A DNA stretch of 45,879 nt from Ramlibacter sp. (GTDB taxonomy: Bacteria > Pseudomonadota > Gammaproteobacteria > Burkholderiales > Burkholderiaceae_C), in the NCBI GenBank assembly GCA_028292195.1, contig JAQGMU010000558.1, positions 1-45,879 on the forward strand. The letters are read 5' to 3'. Below, piece by piece: positions 32,396 to 40,535 of the stretch. The notes under the pieces were generated by a model that was not told the DNA's origin, did not search any database, and saw nothing but the letters and a program-made list of their open reading frames with translations. Numbering within the stretch: position 1 is the stretch's first letter; every line of letters begins with the position of its first letter. The translations under genes were made by a program, and so were the position numbers.

Positions 32396-33355
32396 TCATT
32401 GCTGCTGCTTGGGCAGGTTCAGGCTGCGCAGCAAGGGCAGCCAGCGGTCCGTTTCATCGCGCGTCAGCTTCGCCAGCTCCTCCGGCGTGCCGCCGCGCGG
32501 CTCCATGCCGATGGCGCGGGCCTTGGCGACGAACTCGGGGTCGGCGATCACTTTGTTGACGGCCTTGTTCAGCCGATCGATGGCGTCCTTCGGCGTGGCG
32601 GCGGGAACCGAGAACGCGTACCAGAGGGTGGCCTCGACGTCGTAGCCCAGCTCCTTGAAGGTCGGCGCTTCGGGGACCTGCGCCAGGCGGCGCTTGTCCA
32701 TCACGCCCAGCACGCGCAGCTTGCCGCTGCGGACGTACGGCAGGGAGCCGGTGATGGAGGTGCCGTGGATGTCGATCTGGCCGCCGAGCAGGGCGGCGAC
32801 GGCGGGCGAGTCGCCATTGAAGGGAATGTGGGTGGTGCTGATGCCGACCGTCTTCTCGAAGCTCAGGGGCGCGAGGTTGGTGAGGATGGCCGCGCCCGGC
32901 GAGCCGCGGTTGATCTTGCCCGGGTTGGCCTTGGCGTAGGCCACCATTTCCTTGATGTTCTTGTAGGGCAGGTCGGTCCGCCCGACGATGATCGCCGGCT
33001 GGTAGGCGATCTCGGTGACGGGCGCGAAGTCCTTGACGGGGTTGTAGGGCAGCTTGTCGTACAGCGCCGTGTTGCTGGCCAGGGTACCCAGCGAGGAAAC
33101 GAGCACCGTGAGACCGTCGGGCTTGGAGCGGGCCACGTAGTCGGCCGCGATGATGCCGCTGGCGCCGGGCTTGTTTTCCACGATCACCTGCATGCCGGCC
33201 TTGGTGAGCTCCGCCGCCAGGATGCGGACGTACAGGTCGGTGCCGCCGCCGGCGGCAAAGGGCACGACGATCCGGGTGACCTGCTGCGCCTGGACCGAAC
33301 CCAGCAACGCGACCAACCCGAGCACCATGCCGGCAAGGAATTTCCGATAACCCAC
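32396..33355 (-). CDS. Bug-type tripartite tricarboxylate receptor (2)
   Basis: 319 aa. Signal peptide KFLAGMVLGLVALLGSVQAQ, then the Bug motifs VTRIVVPFAAGGGTDLYVRI and VIVENKPGASGIIAADYVA. Only about a third of the residues align with receptor 1, so they probably bind different ligands. First gene of the two-gene minus-strand unit, divergent from the SMP-30-type gene across a 147-bp region containing a 19-bp palindrome. Ligand unknown; a carboxylate linked to the neighbouring catabolic genes is plausible. Confidence 0.92.
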   Translation of the reverse strand: MGYRKFLAGMVLGLVALLGSVQAQQVTRIVVPFAAGGGTDLYVRILAAELTKAGMQVIVENKPGASGIIAADYVARSKPDGLTVLVSSLGTLASNTALYDKLPYNPVKDFAPVTEIAYQPAIIVGRTDLPYKNIKEMVAYAKANPGKINRGSPGAAILTNLAPLSFEKTVGISTTHIPFNGDSPAVAALLGGQIDIHGTSITGSLPYVRSGKLRVLGVMDKRRLAQVPEAPTFKELGYDVEATLWYAFSVPAATPKDAIDRLNKAVNKVIADPEFVAKARAIGMEPRGGTPEELAKLTRDETDRWLPLLRSLNLPKQQQ

Positions 33356-33437
33356 GCTTTGTCTCCTGTGTTCGCGGGCTGCTGCCCACTGTGTCGGGCC
33401 AGTCTAGCGGCGGGTCCCGTGCGTGGACCGCCAAGGA

Positions 33438-33456
33438 CTGCAAAGGTCCTTTGCAG
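33438..33456. promoter_or_regulatory. 19-bp perfect palindrome in a divergent promoter region
   Basis: CTGCAAAGG-T-CCTTTGCAG: two perfect 9-bp arms around one base, between the Bug receptor 2 start (33355) and ATG 33503. It has the T-N11-A feature of LysR sites. The LysR regulator at 34395 is the nearest candidate binder. Confidence 0.5.
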
Positions 33457-33502
33457 GACGCGCTGCCAGCCGCGCCCGCGTGTCGCCACACTTCAGCCCA
33501 AT

Positions 33503-34384
33503 ATGGACCTGGACATCCGCAGGGTCGGCGTGACGAAGGACCTGCTGGGCGAAAGCCCCTGCTGGGACTCGCGCTCGGGCGCCGTCTGCTGGATCGATTC
33601 CCTGGCAGGGACGCTGCACCGGCACTGGCCCGCGAGCGGCGTGTCGGAGACGCACGACCTGCCGGCGCCGGTCGGCTCCATCGCACTGTGCGAGAGCGGC
33701 GCCGTGGTCGCCGCGCTGAAGAACAGCTTTGGCCGCTACGACTTCGGCAGCCGCCAGCTCGAGATCCTGGCCCGGCTCGACGTGGACCATCCCGGCGTGC
33801 GCCTGAACGACGGCAAGTGCGACCCCTGGGGCAACTTCCTCGCCGGCACCATGCACATTCACCGGCAGCCGGGGGACGCCCTGCTCGGCGGACTCTACCG
33901 GTTGCGGCCGGACCGGACGGTGGAAAAGCTCGCTGGCGACATCGCGTTCACCAATGGTCCGTGCTTCAGCCTCGATGGCCGGACGCTATATGTGGCCGAC
34001 AGCGTGGCGCGCACGATCTGGGCGTACAACTATGCGCCTGACGGGCCGCTGGCCGGGAAGCGCGTGTTCGCGCAGACCGAGACCTTCGCATCAGGGCCGG
34101 ATGGCGCGACGGTCGACGCCGAGGGATTCCTGTGGTCGGTGCTGGTGCGGATCGCCAAGCTCGCCCGCTTCGCGCCGGACGGCAGCCTGGACCGGCTGGT
34201 CGACCTGCCGGCGACGTATCCGACCAGCTTGTGCTTCGGGGGTGAGCGGCTGGAAACGGCGTATGTCACGTCGATCTCGAAGAGCACCCAGCTCGCGGGG
34301 AAACGGGCGGAGGATGGGGGCTTGTTTGCGGTGAACGGCTTGCCCGCGCCCGGGGTAACCCCGCACCGTTACATGGACGCGTGA
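33503..34384 (+). CDS. SMP-30/gluconolactonase-family protein
   Basis: 293 aa from ATG 33503. A six-bladed beta-propeller lactonase: GESPCWDSRSGAVCWIDSLA with the metal glutamate, RLNDGKCDPWGNFLAGTMH, FTNGPCFSLDGRTLYVADS and GPDGATVDAEGFLWS are the usual metal-site segments (E, N, D) of the family. These enzymes hydrolyse sugar or other lactones. There is no signal peptide, so it is cytoplasmic. A lactone intermediate could come from a Baeyer-Villiger-type step of the nearby flavin monooxygenase, but they are on separate transcripts, so this is only a thought. Convergent with LysR (10 bp). Confidence 0.9.
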   Translation: MDLDIRRVGVTKDLLGESPCWDSRSGAVCWIDSLAGTLHRHWPASGVSETHDLPAPVGSIALCESGAVVAALKNSFGRYDFGSRQLEILARLDVDHPGVRLNDGKCDPWGNFLAGTMHIHRQPGDALLGGLYRLRPDRTVEKLAGDIAFTNGPCFSLDGRTLYVADSVARTIWAYNYAPDGPLAGKRVFAQTETFASGPDGATVDAEGFLWSVLVRIAKLARFAPDGSLDRLVDLPATYPTSLCFGGERLETAYVTSISKSTQLAGKRAEDGGLFAVNGLPAPGVTPHRYMDA

Positions 34385-34394
34385 TCGGCGCGGC

Positions 34395-35306
34395 CTACGC
34401 CTTGTCCTTCTCGTGCAGCTCCTCGGCGATGAAATCCACGAACGCTCGCACCTTCAATGGCAGCGTCCGGCTCTGCCGGAACACCGCATAGATCCCGTTC
34501 GAAAACGCCCGCACCGCGAACCGGTACTCGGGTAGCAAGCGCACCAGGGAACCGTCCTGGATGTCCGCGCGCACCGTCGGCTCCGACAGCAGCGCAATTC
34601 CCATCCCGCCGATCGCCGCCAGCCGCAGCAGCTCGCCGTTGTTCGCGCACAGCGCGCCCTGGATCGCCAGCACCTGCTGGTTTCCGCCCTCGTCGATGTA
34701 CTTCCAGCTGGTGGCCTCTTGCTCGCGGCGGTAGGTCAGGCAGCGCACCTCCAGCAGGTCGCGCGGATGCTTGATGCGCTTGTGTGCCTTCATGAAGGCG
34801 GGGCTGGCGACCAGCACCTCGTCGCTGCTCAGCAGGCGCTTGATGACGAAGCTGGAATCGTTGGATTCGCCGGTGCGGATGTCGATGTCGAAGTCCTGCT
34901 CCACCAGGTTGACCGGGTGTTCCGACAGCTCCAGTTCCAGCTGGATGTCCGGATGCCGCTGGGCGAAGCGCGGCAGCAGGGGCGCGATCACCCGCAGCCC
35001 CAGCTGGGTGCGCGAGTGGATGCGCAACCGCCCCTCGGGCAGCAGCTTGGCGCTGCGCGCGGCCTCTTCCGCCGCTGCCATGGCCTCCAGCACCACCTCC
35101 GCCTGCCCCAGGAAGGCTTGGCCCGCCTCGGTGACCTTCAGGTTGCGGCTGGTGCGATCGACCAGTTGCACCCCCAGCTCATCCTCCAGCGCGCTGATCC
35201 GTCGCGAGATGGTCGCCGGCGACAAGCTCAGGCTACGCCCGGCCGCCGACAGGCTGCCCTTGCGCAGGGTGGTGACGAAGATCCGCAGCGAGTCGAGCGC
35301 CTTCAT
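34395..35306 (-). CDS. LysR-family regulator of the catabolic operon
   Basis: 303 aa, the usual LysR length. The helix-turn-helix domain reads LDSLRIFVTTLRKGSLSAAG followed by RSLSLSPATISRRISALE and LGVQLVDRTSRNLKVTEAG. The effector domain has LRIHSRTQLGLRVIAPLLPR and GGMGIALLSEPTVRADI. It starts 101 bp from the divergent luciferase-like gene at 35408, the classic arrangement for a LysR activator of an adjacent operon. The effector is probably the substrate or an acyl-CoA/acid intermediate. Confidence 0.9.
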   Translation of the reverse strand: MKALDSLRIFVTTLRKGSLSAAGRSLSLSPATISRRISALEDELGVQLVDRTSRNLKVTEAGQAFLGQAEVVLEAMAAAEEAARSAKLLPEGRLRIHSRTQLGLRVIAPLLPRFAQRHPDIQLELELSEHPVNLVEQDFDIDIRTGESNDSSFVIKRLLSSDEVLVASPAFMKAHKRIKHPRDLLEVRCLTYRREQEATSWKYIDEGGNQQVLAIQGALCANNGELLRLAAIGGMGIALLSEPTVRADIQDGSLVRLLPEYRFAVRAFSNGIYAVFRQSRTLPLKVRAFVDFIAEELHEKDKA

Positions 35307-35407
35307 TTCACAAAACGCAAAGAAGGTGTACGCGCCACGGCGCGCCGCGAGGGCACCGCGTTCCTATCATTCGCCGCACGCAACCAGGCAACCAAAGGAG
35401 CTCCCTC

Positions 35408-36499
35408 ATGGATTTCGGAATCTTCATTCTGATGCAGCAGAGAAACAAGCATAAGACGTCGTACCAGATCCTGCGGGACGCGGTGGAACAGACGCGCGTG
35501 GCCGACGAGCTGGGCTTCGGCGGCGCCTGGTACGCCGAACACCACTTCAGCAACTACGGCATGTGCTCGTCGCCCCTGACGATGATCGCCCACTGCGCCG
35601 CGGTCACGAAGAAGATTCGCCTGGGCACCGGCATTGTCGTCGCTCCGCTCTACACCCCGGCGCGCCTGATCGCCGACGTGGCCATGGTGGACCAGCTGTC
35701 CGACGGCCGGCTGAACCTGGGCGTCGGCTCCGGCTACCAGCATTTCGAGTTCGAGCGTTTCGGCGTCTCGCTGGATTCGGCCAAGCAGCGCACGCTGGAA
35801 ATGATCGACATGCTGGAGCTGGGCCTGCGCGAACCGAAGTTCGCCTACGACGGCCAGTTCTACAAGCAGCCAGAAAGCGCCATCAGCCAGCGCGCGGTGC
35901 AGCAGCCGATGCCGCCGCTGTGGGTGACCAGCGTGGACCCGACCTTCATCGCCCGCGCGGTGCGCGAAGACCACCACGTGTTCGTCTCCGGCGGCGACGG
36001 CGGGCTGGAGAAGATCCAGTCCACCCGCGCCCTGATCGACAAGGTGGCCCTGGGCGAAGGCAAGGACCCGGCCAAGGTGCAGGTCGGCCTGCTGCGCGCG
36101 GCCTATGCCAGCGAAAACAAGGCGGACGTGGATCGCTACCTCGATTGCGCCCGCTACCAGCGCCGCGTGGCGCTCAGCCTGAAGCGCCGCACGGCGACGA
36201 TCGCCACCGACTATCAGGTCGCCGAGACCATGGTCGACGGCGAACCCACGCTCGACGAAATGCGTGCCCTGCTGCCCGTCGGCTCGGTCGACACGGTGAT
36301 CGAGCGCGTGGTGAACGAAATCCGCACGATCAAGCCCGTGCACTACTGCTTCCAGACGCAGATGGGCGACTTCGACCACCCGACCATGCTCAAGCACCTG
36401 GAGCTGTGGGCCAAGGTGATCATCCCGGCCGTGCAGAAGGAGATCGCCAACGATCCTCCGCACGTGGCCAAGTCGGTCGCCGAAGTCGCGCACGCCTGA
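35408..36499 (+). CDS. Luciferase-like (LLM) flavin-dependent monooxygenase
   Basis: 363 aa from ATG 35408 (AAGGAGCTCCCTC upstream). A bacterial-luciferase-type TIM barrel: MDFGIFILMQQRNK, ELGFGGAWYAEHHFSNYGM, KIRLGTGIVVAPLYTPARLI, MVDQLSDGRLNLGVGSGYQ and the late GEPTLDEMRALLPVGSVDTV are family landmarks. It uses FMNH2 delivered by a separate reductase and O2 to insert oxygen (hydroxylation, desulfonation or Baeyer-Villiger type). The next gene, 13 bp downstream, is such a reductase, making a two-component system. First gene of the nine-gene operon. Confidence 0.9.
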   Translation: MDFGIFILMQQRNKHKTSYQILRDAVEQTRVADELGFGGAWYAEHHFSNYGMCSSPLTMIAHCAAVTKKIRLGTGIVVAPLYTPARLIADVAMVDQLSDGRLNLGVGSGYQHFEFERFGVSLDSAKQRTLEMIDMLELGLREPKFAYDGQFYKQPESAISQRAVQQPMPPLWVTSVDPTFIARAVREDHHVFVSGGDGGLEKIQSTRALIDKVALGEGKDPAKVQVGLLRAAYASENKADVDRYLDCARYQRRVALSLKRRTATIATDYQVAETMVDGEPTLDEMRALLPVGSVDTVIERVVNEIRTIKPVHYCFQTQMGDFDHPTMLKHLELWAKVIIPAVQKEIANDPPHVAKSVAEVAHA

Positions 36500-36512
36500 A
36501 GCGGGAGCAGCC

Positions 36513-37436
36513 ATGGCCCAAGTCGCTGAAGGCATAGAACCCGCGCTGTTTCGCCAGTTGCTCGGCTGCTTCCCGACCGGGGTGGCCGTCATCACGACGC
36601 GCGGCGCCGACGGCCAGCCCGCGGGCCTCACCTGCAACTCCTTCAGCTCCGTCTCGCTGGAGCCGCCGCTGGTTCTCTTCAGCCTGCGCAAGGCCAGCAA
36701 GCTGCTGGACACCTTCAAGGACGTCAGCAGCTTCGCCATCAACATCCTGTCACAGCGGCAGGACGCGCTCTCGGGCCGCTTCGCCTCCAGCAAGATCGCC
36801 GATAAGTTCGAAGGCGTGGCCTGGCGCGCGGGCGTGCTCGACCTGCCGGTCATCGACGACTGCCTGGCCAGCTTCGAGTGCAGCGTCTACGCCTGCCATG
36901 AAGCCGGCGACCACTACGTCTTCATCGGCGAAGTGAAGCACATGAGTGGCGGCGGCACCGACCACGCGCTGGTGTTCTACAAGGGCGCCTACATGATGCT
37001 GGCGGAATCGCTGCGCAAGCTGGTCATCGAAGGCCGCCTGGGCGACGCCGACATCGACGAGGCCTACCGCACGCTCTACGGCACCCTGCTGCGGCTGGCC
37101 TGCGAACGCGCGACCGATGCCGATCTCGACAAGGTGGAGACCGCCGTGGCCGCCATCGAGCAGCACGCGGACACCGCCACTCTGGGCGAGCGCATCGAGT
37201 CGGCCAGCGGCTTCTTCTCCGCCATCGCGGCGGCGGGGCACAACGAGGCGCTGAACCTGATGGCGCAGACCATGACCACCGTGCTGCGCGAACGCCTGCA
37301 GCACAAGAACCCGGTGCGGCCGCGGCCCGACCTTTTCTCGCTGCGCCGCCAGATCGTGCAGTGCCTGCGCCGGCGGGACGCCGACGGCGCCGCGTCCACC
37401 CTGGACGAACTGATCACCAAGCTGCGCAAGGGCTGA
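36513..37436 (+). CDS. Flavin reductase fused to an FCD-like domain
   Basis: 307 aa. Residues about 10-165 are a flavin reductase domain of the HpaC type (FRQLLGCFPTGVAVITTRGA, LTCNSFSSVSLEPPLVLFSL, FAINILSQRQDALSGRFAS). Residues about 180-305 look like the helical FCD ligand domain of GntR regulators (AYRTLYGTLLRLACERATDA, FFSAIAAAGHNEALNLMAQT, LRRQIVQCLRRRDADGAAST), with no DNA-binding domain. The metal-site Asp and His of FCD seem replaced (SASGFFSA, SLRRQ). It supplies reduced FMN to the LLM oxygenase; the extra domain may make this depend on a bound effector, as the unrelated extra domain of Acinetobacter HpaH reductase C1 does. The FCD reading is by eye. Confidence 0.85.
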   Translation: MAQVAEGIEPALFRQLLGCFPTGVAVITTRGADGQPAGLTCNSFSSVSLEPPLVLFSLRKASKLLDTFKDVSSFAINILSQRQDALSGRFASSKIADKFEGVAWRAGVLDLPVIDDCLASFECSVYACHEAGDHYVFIGEVKHMSGGGTDHALVFYKGAYMMLAESLRKLVIEGRLGDADIDEAYRTLYGTLLRLACERATDADLDKVETAVAAIEQHADTATLGERIESASGFFSAIAAAGHNEALNLMAQTMTTVLRERLQHKNPVRPRPDLFSLRRQIVQCLRRRDADGAASTLDELITKLRKG

Positions 37437-37484
37437 CGCCCGCCGCACCGAGATTCCGAGCTTTCGAGCTCCCGAGGAGACAAG

Positions 37485-38648
37485 ATGGCAATCGATTACG
37501 ACGCTTTTCGCAGCGAGCTGGAAGAGTTCGCCCGCAAGGCCTGCCCGCCGGAGATCCGCGCCGTGGTGGCGGCGGGCCAGAAGGTGACCAAGCGCGAGTA
37601 CCAGCGCTGGCAGCAGATCCTGAACGACAAGGGCTGGGGCGCGCCGAGCTGGCCCAAGGAAGTGGGCGGCACCGGCTGGGACATCAAGCAGCGGCTCATC
37701 TTCGAAGAGGTGATGGCCGAGAACGACTGCCCGCCGCTGTACCATCACGGCCTGGGCCATATCGGCCCGGTGATCATCAAGTTCGGCACGCCCGAGCAGA
37801 AGGCGCGCTTCCTGCCGCGCATCCTGGACGGCGCCGACTGGTGGTGCCAGGGCTATTCCGAGCCGGGCTCGGGCTCCGACCTGGCGTCGCTGTCGACCAG
37901 CGCGCGCCTGGATGGCGATGAGTACGTCATCAACGGCCAGAAGATCTGGACTTCGCACGCGCACGAGGCCAGCATGATCTACATGCTGGTGCGCACGTCG
38001 AAGGAAGCGAAGAAGCAGGACGGCATCTCGCTGATCCTGGTGCCCATGGACAGCAAGGGCGTGACGGTGCGGCCGATCAAGACCATCGACGGCTGGCACC
38101 ATCTGAACGAAGTGTTCTTCGACGAGGTGCGGGTGAGCGCGGCCAACCTGATCGGCGAAGTGGGCAAGGGCTGGACCTGCGCCAAGTTCCTGCTGGAGCG
38201 CGAGCGCCTGCCGCCGGCCAACGTGGCACGGCTGGAGCTGATGCGCCGCCAGGTCACGCGCGTGGTCGAAGAGGCCGCGCGAGCCGCCGCGGGCAAGCGC
38301 GACTTCGGCTCGCTGCGCTACAAGCTGCTGCTGTGCGAGGCCGACGTCAAGGGCGTGCGCGTGCTGATGGCCAACGCCACCGACGACCTGATCCACCAGC
38401 GGCCGCTGGGCGTGCAGCCCTCCGTCATCAAGATGCTGTGCGCCGACGTCGCGCAGCGCCTGACCACCATCGCGCTGGACGCCGTCGGCCCGGATGCGGC
38501 GCACCGCTTCCTCTCCATCGGCGAAGAGCACGGTGCGCCCGAGGCCACGTGGATCCAGAACTACATGTTCACCCGCGCGCGCACGATTGCCGGCGGCACG
38601 TCCGAAGTGCAACGCAACGTCGTCGCCAACGAACTGCTCGGAGCCTGA
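37485..38648 (+). CDS. Acyl-CoA dehydrogenase (1)
   Basis: 387 aa, full length, ATG 37485 with GAGGAGACAAG. FAD enzyme that makes the alpha,beta double bond of an acyl-CoA. Landmarks: GLGHIGPVIIKFGTPEQKAR, WWCQGYSEPGSGSDLASLST, GQKIWTSHAHEASMI, and the C-terminal TRARTIAGGTSEVQRNVVAN. Together with gene 2, which is shorter and more diverged, it may form a heteromeric dehydrogenase of the kind used for steroid side chains and alicyclic acyl-CoAs. It begins 48 bp after the reductase. Confidence 0.92.
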   Translation: MAIDYDAFRSELEEFARKACPPEIRAVVAAGQKVTKREYQRWQQILNDKGWGAPSWPKEVGGTGWDIKQRLIFEEVMAENDCPPLYHHGLGHIGPVIIKFGTPEQKARFLPRILDGADWWCQGYSEPGSGSDLASLSTSARLDGDEYVINGQKIWTSHAHEASMIYMLVRTSKEAKKQDGISLILVPMDSKGVTVRPIKTIDGWHHLNEVFFDEVRVSAANLIGEVGKGWTCAKFLLERERLPPANVARLELMRRQVTRVVEEAARAAAGKRDFGSLRYKLLLCEADVKGVRVLMANATDDLIHQRPLGVQPSVIKMLCADVAQRLTTIALDAVGPDAAHRFLSIGEEHGAPEATWIQNYMFTRARTIAGGTSEVQRNVVANELLGA

Positions 38649-38650
38649 CC

Positions 38651-39775
38651 ATGTCTTTCACCCCCCTGTTCCCCGGCATGCTGCTCGACGCGGCCAGCCG
38701 CTTCGCGCGGGACCATGCCACCGCGCAGGACTTCGCCACCGATCCCATCCGCGAGATGGGCTGGGCCTGCACCATGGTCCCCGAAGAAGCCGGCGGCGTT
38801 GGCGGCACGCTGGCCGACCTCGCTTCCGTCGTCGAAGGCTTGGCCTCCCACGGCGTGCAGCTGCCGGTGGTCGAGAACTGCGCCATCGCGCCGCTGCTGC
38901 TGCAGGCGGCTCCCGCTGAAACCGCGGGCCGCTGGATCGAGGCCCTCTGCGAAGGCAGCGCGTCCATCGCGCCGCTGACCGCCTTGTCGGCTTCCGTCGA
39001 CGAGCCTTCGGTGCAGGCCAGGCAGTTTGACATCGGCTACGAATTGAGCGGCGCCGTGCAAGGCGTCGACGTGACCTTGCCTGCCACGCACTACCTGGTG
39101 CCCGCGCTGCTGCAAGGCGGCGAGCCCGCGCTGTTCCTGCTGGATGCCGAGCGCCTGGCCCCGGCGGCGAGCTACCGCACGATGGAAGGCCGGCGCGGCG
39201 CCGACTTCAAGCTGGAGAAGCTCACCATTCCCGCCGGCGCCTGCATCGCGCGCGGCGCCGCCGTCCGCGAAGCGCTGGTTCGCGCGGACGACGCGGCCCT
39301 GCTGTTGACGGCGGCGGACACCGTGGCCGCGCTGGCCATGCTGGTGCAGCAGACCGTGACCCACCTGAAGGAACGCAAGCAGTTCGGCGTGGCGCTGGCC
39401 ACCTTCCAGGTGCTGCGGCACCGCACCGCCGACATGTACGTGCGCTACCTCGCGGCCAAGGGCCTGCTGGTGCACGCCTTCAACCAATACGAAAGCGGCG
39501 CGGCCGGCCTCGGCCGTACCTTGCGCCTGATGAAGGTGGCGCTGGCGGAGAGCGCGCGCACCTGCGCCGAAGGCGCGATCCAGATGCACGGCGGCATGGG
39601 GGTCAGCGAAGAGGTGCTGGCGACCCGCCTGGCCCAGCGCCTGGTCGCCTCCGAATTCCGCTACGGCGACCGCCTCACGCACGGCACCCACCTGCTGGCG
39701 CCGCAGCCCCAGGCGGGCGCGGGCCATGAACCGCTGCCGCGCAGCGCAGCCACCGTTTCCAGGAGCACCGTATGA
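38651..39775 (+). CDS. Acyl-CoA dehydrogenase (2), diverged partner
   Basis: 374 aa from ATG 38651, 2 bp after the stop of gene 1. It has a shortened N-terminal domain (DPIREMGWACTMVPEEAGGV followed by GGTLADLA), a less conserved middle domain, and a better kept C-terminal domain (LKERKQFGVALATFQVLRHR, GAIQMHGGMGVSEEVLATRL). The glutamate-bearing region is not obvious to me. Paired, unequal acyl-CoA dehydrogenase genes are known to encode alpha2beta2 enzymes in actinobacteria and proteobacteria, and that fits here. Its ATGA stop overlaps the enoyl-CoA hydratase start. Confidence 0.88.
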   Translation: MSFTPLFPGMLLDAASRFARDHATAQDFATDPIREMGWACTMVPEEAGGVGGTLADLASVVEGLASHGVQLPVVENCAIAPLLLQAAPAETAGRWIEALCEGSASIAPLTALSASVDEPSVQARQFDIGYELSGAVQGVDVTLPATHYLVPALLQGGEPALFLLDAERLAPAASYRTMEGRRGADFKLEKLTIPAGACIARGAAVREALVRADDAALLLTAADTVAALAMLVQQTVTHLKERKQFGVALATFQVLRHRTADMYVRYLAAKGLLVHAFNQYESGAAGLGRTLRLMKVALAESARTCAEGAIQMHGGMGVSEEVLATRLAQRLVASEFRYGDRLTHGTHLLAPQPQAGAGHEPLPRSAATVSRSTV

Positions 39776-40533
39776 GCGTCATTCTCGAAGTTTCCGACTA
39801 TGTGGCCGTGGTCCGGCTGGACCAGCCGCCGGTCAACGCGCTGTCGCGCGCGACCCGCATGCGCCTGATCGAAGTGTTCGACGAGATTTCAGAGCGCGAC
39901 GACGTGCGCGTCGCCATCCTGACCGGCACCGGCAAGTACTTCTGCTCCGGCGCCGACCTGAAGGACAGGCCCAACTCCGAGAAGGCCGGCGACTTCCTGG
40001 CGCACAACCGCTGGACGCGCGAGACCGGCAACGCCATCAAGGAATGCGCCAAGCCGGTGATCGCGGCCGTGAACGGCCCGGCGCTGGGCGCGGGCTTCGG
40101 CCTGATGGCGGCCTGCGACATCTTCCTGGCCTCCGACGACGCCACCTTCGCCATGCCGGAGATCAACGTCGGCCTGGCCGGCGGCGTCTCGATGCTGCGC
40201 ACGCTGTTCGGCCGTTCCTTCACGCGCCGCATGTTCTACACGGGCATGCGCGTGCCGGCGGCGGAGCTGTACCGCCGCGGCGTGCTCGACGAAGTGCTGC
40301 CCGCCGATCAACTGATGCCCGCGGCCATGGCGATCGCACAGGAGATCGCATCCAAGGCGCCGCTGGCAGTGGCCTACGCCAAGCAGGCCGCCAACATGAT
40401 GGACCTGATGCCGCAGCGCGACGGCTACCGCATGGAGCAGAACATCACCATGACGCTCGCCAAGACCGAGGACGCCAAGGAAGCGCGCCAGGCCTTCCTG
40501 GAAAAGCGCAAGCCGGTCTACAAGGGTCGCTGA
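39772..40533 (+). CDS. Enoyl-CoA hydratase/isomerase family protein
   Basis: 253 aa, start ATG 39772 overlapping the previous stop. Crotonase fold: GTGKYFCSGADLKDRPNSE with the oxyanion-forming CSGAD, and GPALGAGFGLMAACDIFLAS with the second oxyanion glycine. The segment AMPEINVGLAGG replaces the FPE(I/V)xLG consensus, in which the catalytic glutamate is expected in this region. It would hydrate the enoyl-CoA made by the two dehydrogenases. Followed after 2 bp by the CoA ligase. Confidence 0.9.
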   Translation: MSVILEVSDYVAVVRLDQPPVNALSRATRMRLIEVFDEISERDDVRVAILTGTGKYFCSGADLKDRPNSEKAGDFLAHNRWTRETGNAIKECAKPVIAAVNGPALGAGFGLMAACDIFLASDDATFAMPEINVGLAGGVSMLRTLFGRSFTRRMFYTGMRVPAAELYRRGVLDEVLPADQLMPAAMAIAQEIASKAPLAVAYAKQAANMMDLMPQRDGYRMEQNITMTLAKTEDAKEARQAFLEKRKPVYKGR

Positions 40534-40535
40534 GC

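Noticed and set aside
36750-38612. 620-aa minus-strand ORF
   Set aside because: Antisense shadow of the flavin reductase and acyl-CoA dehydrogenase genes; composition is His/Arg/Gln-rich and matches no family.
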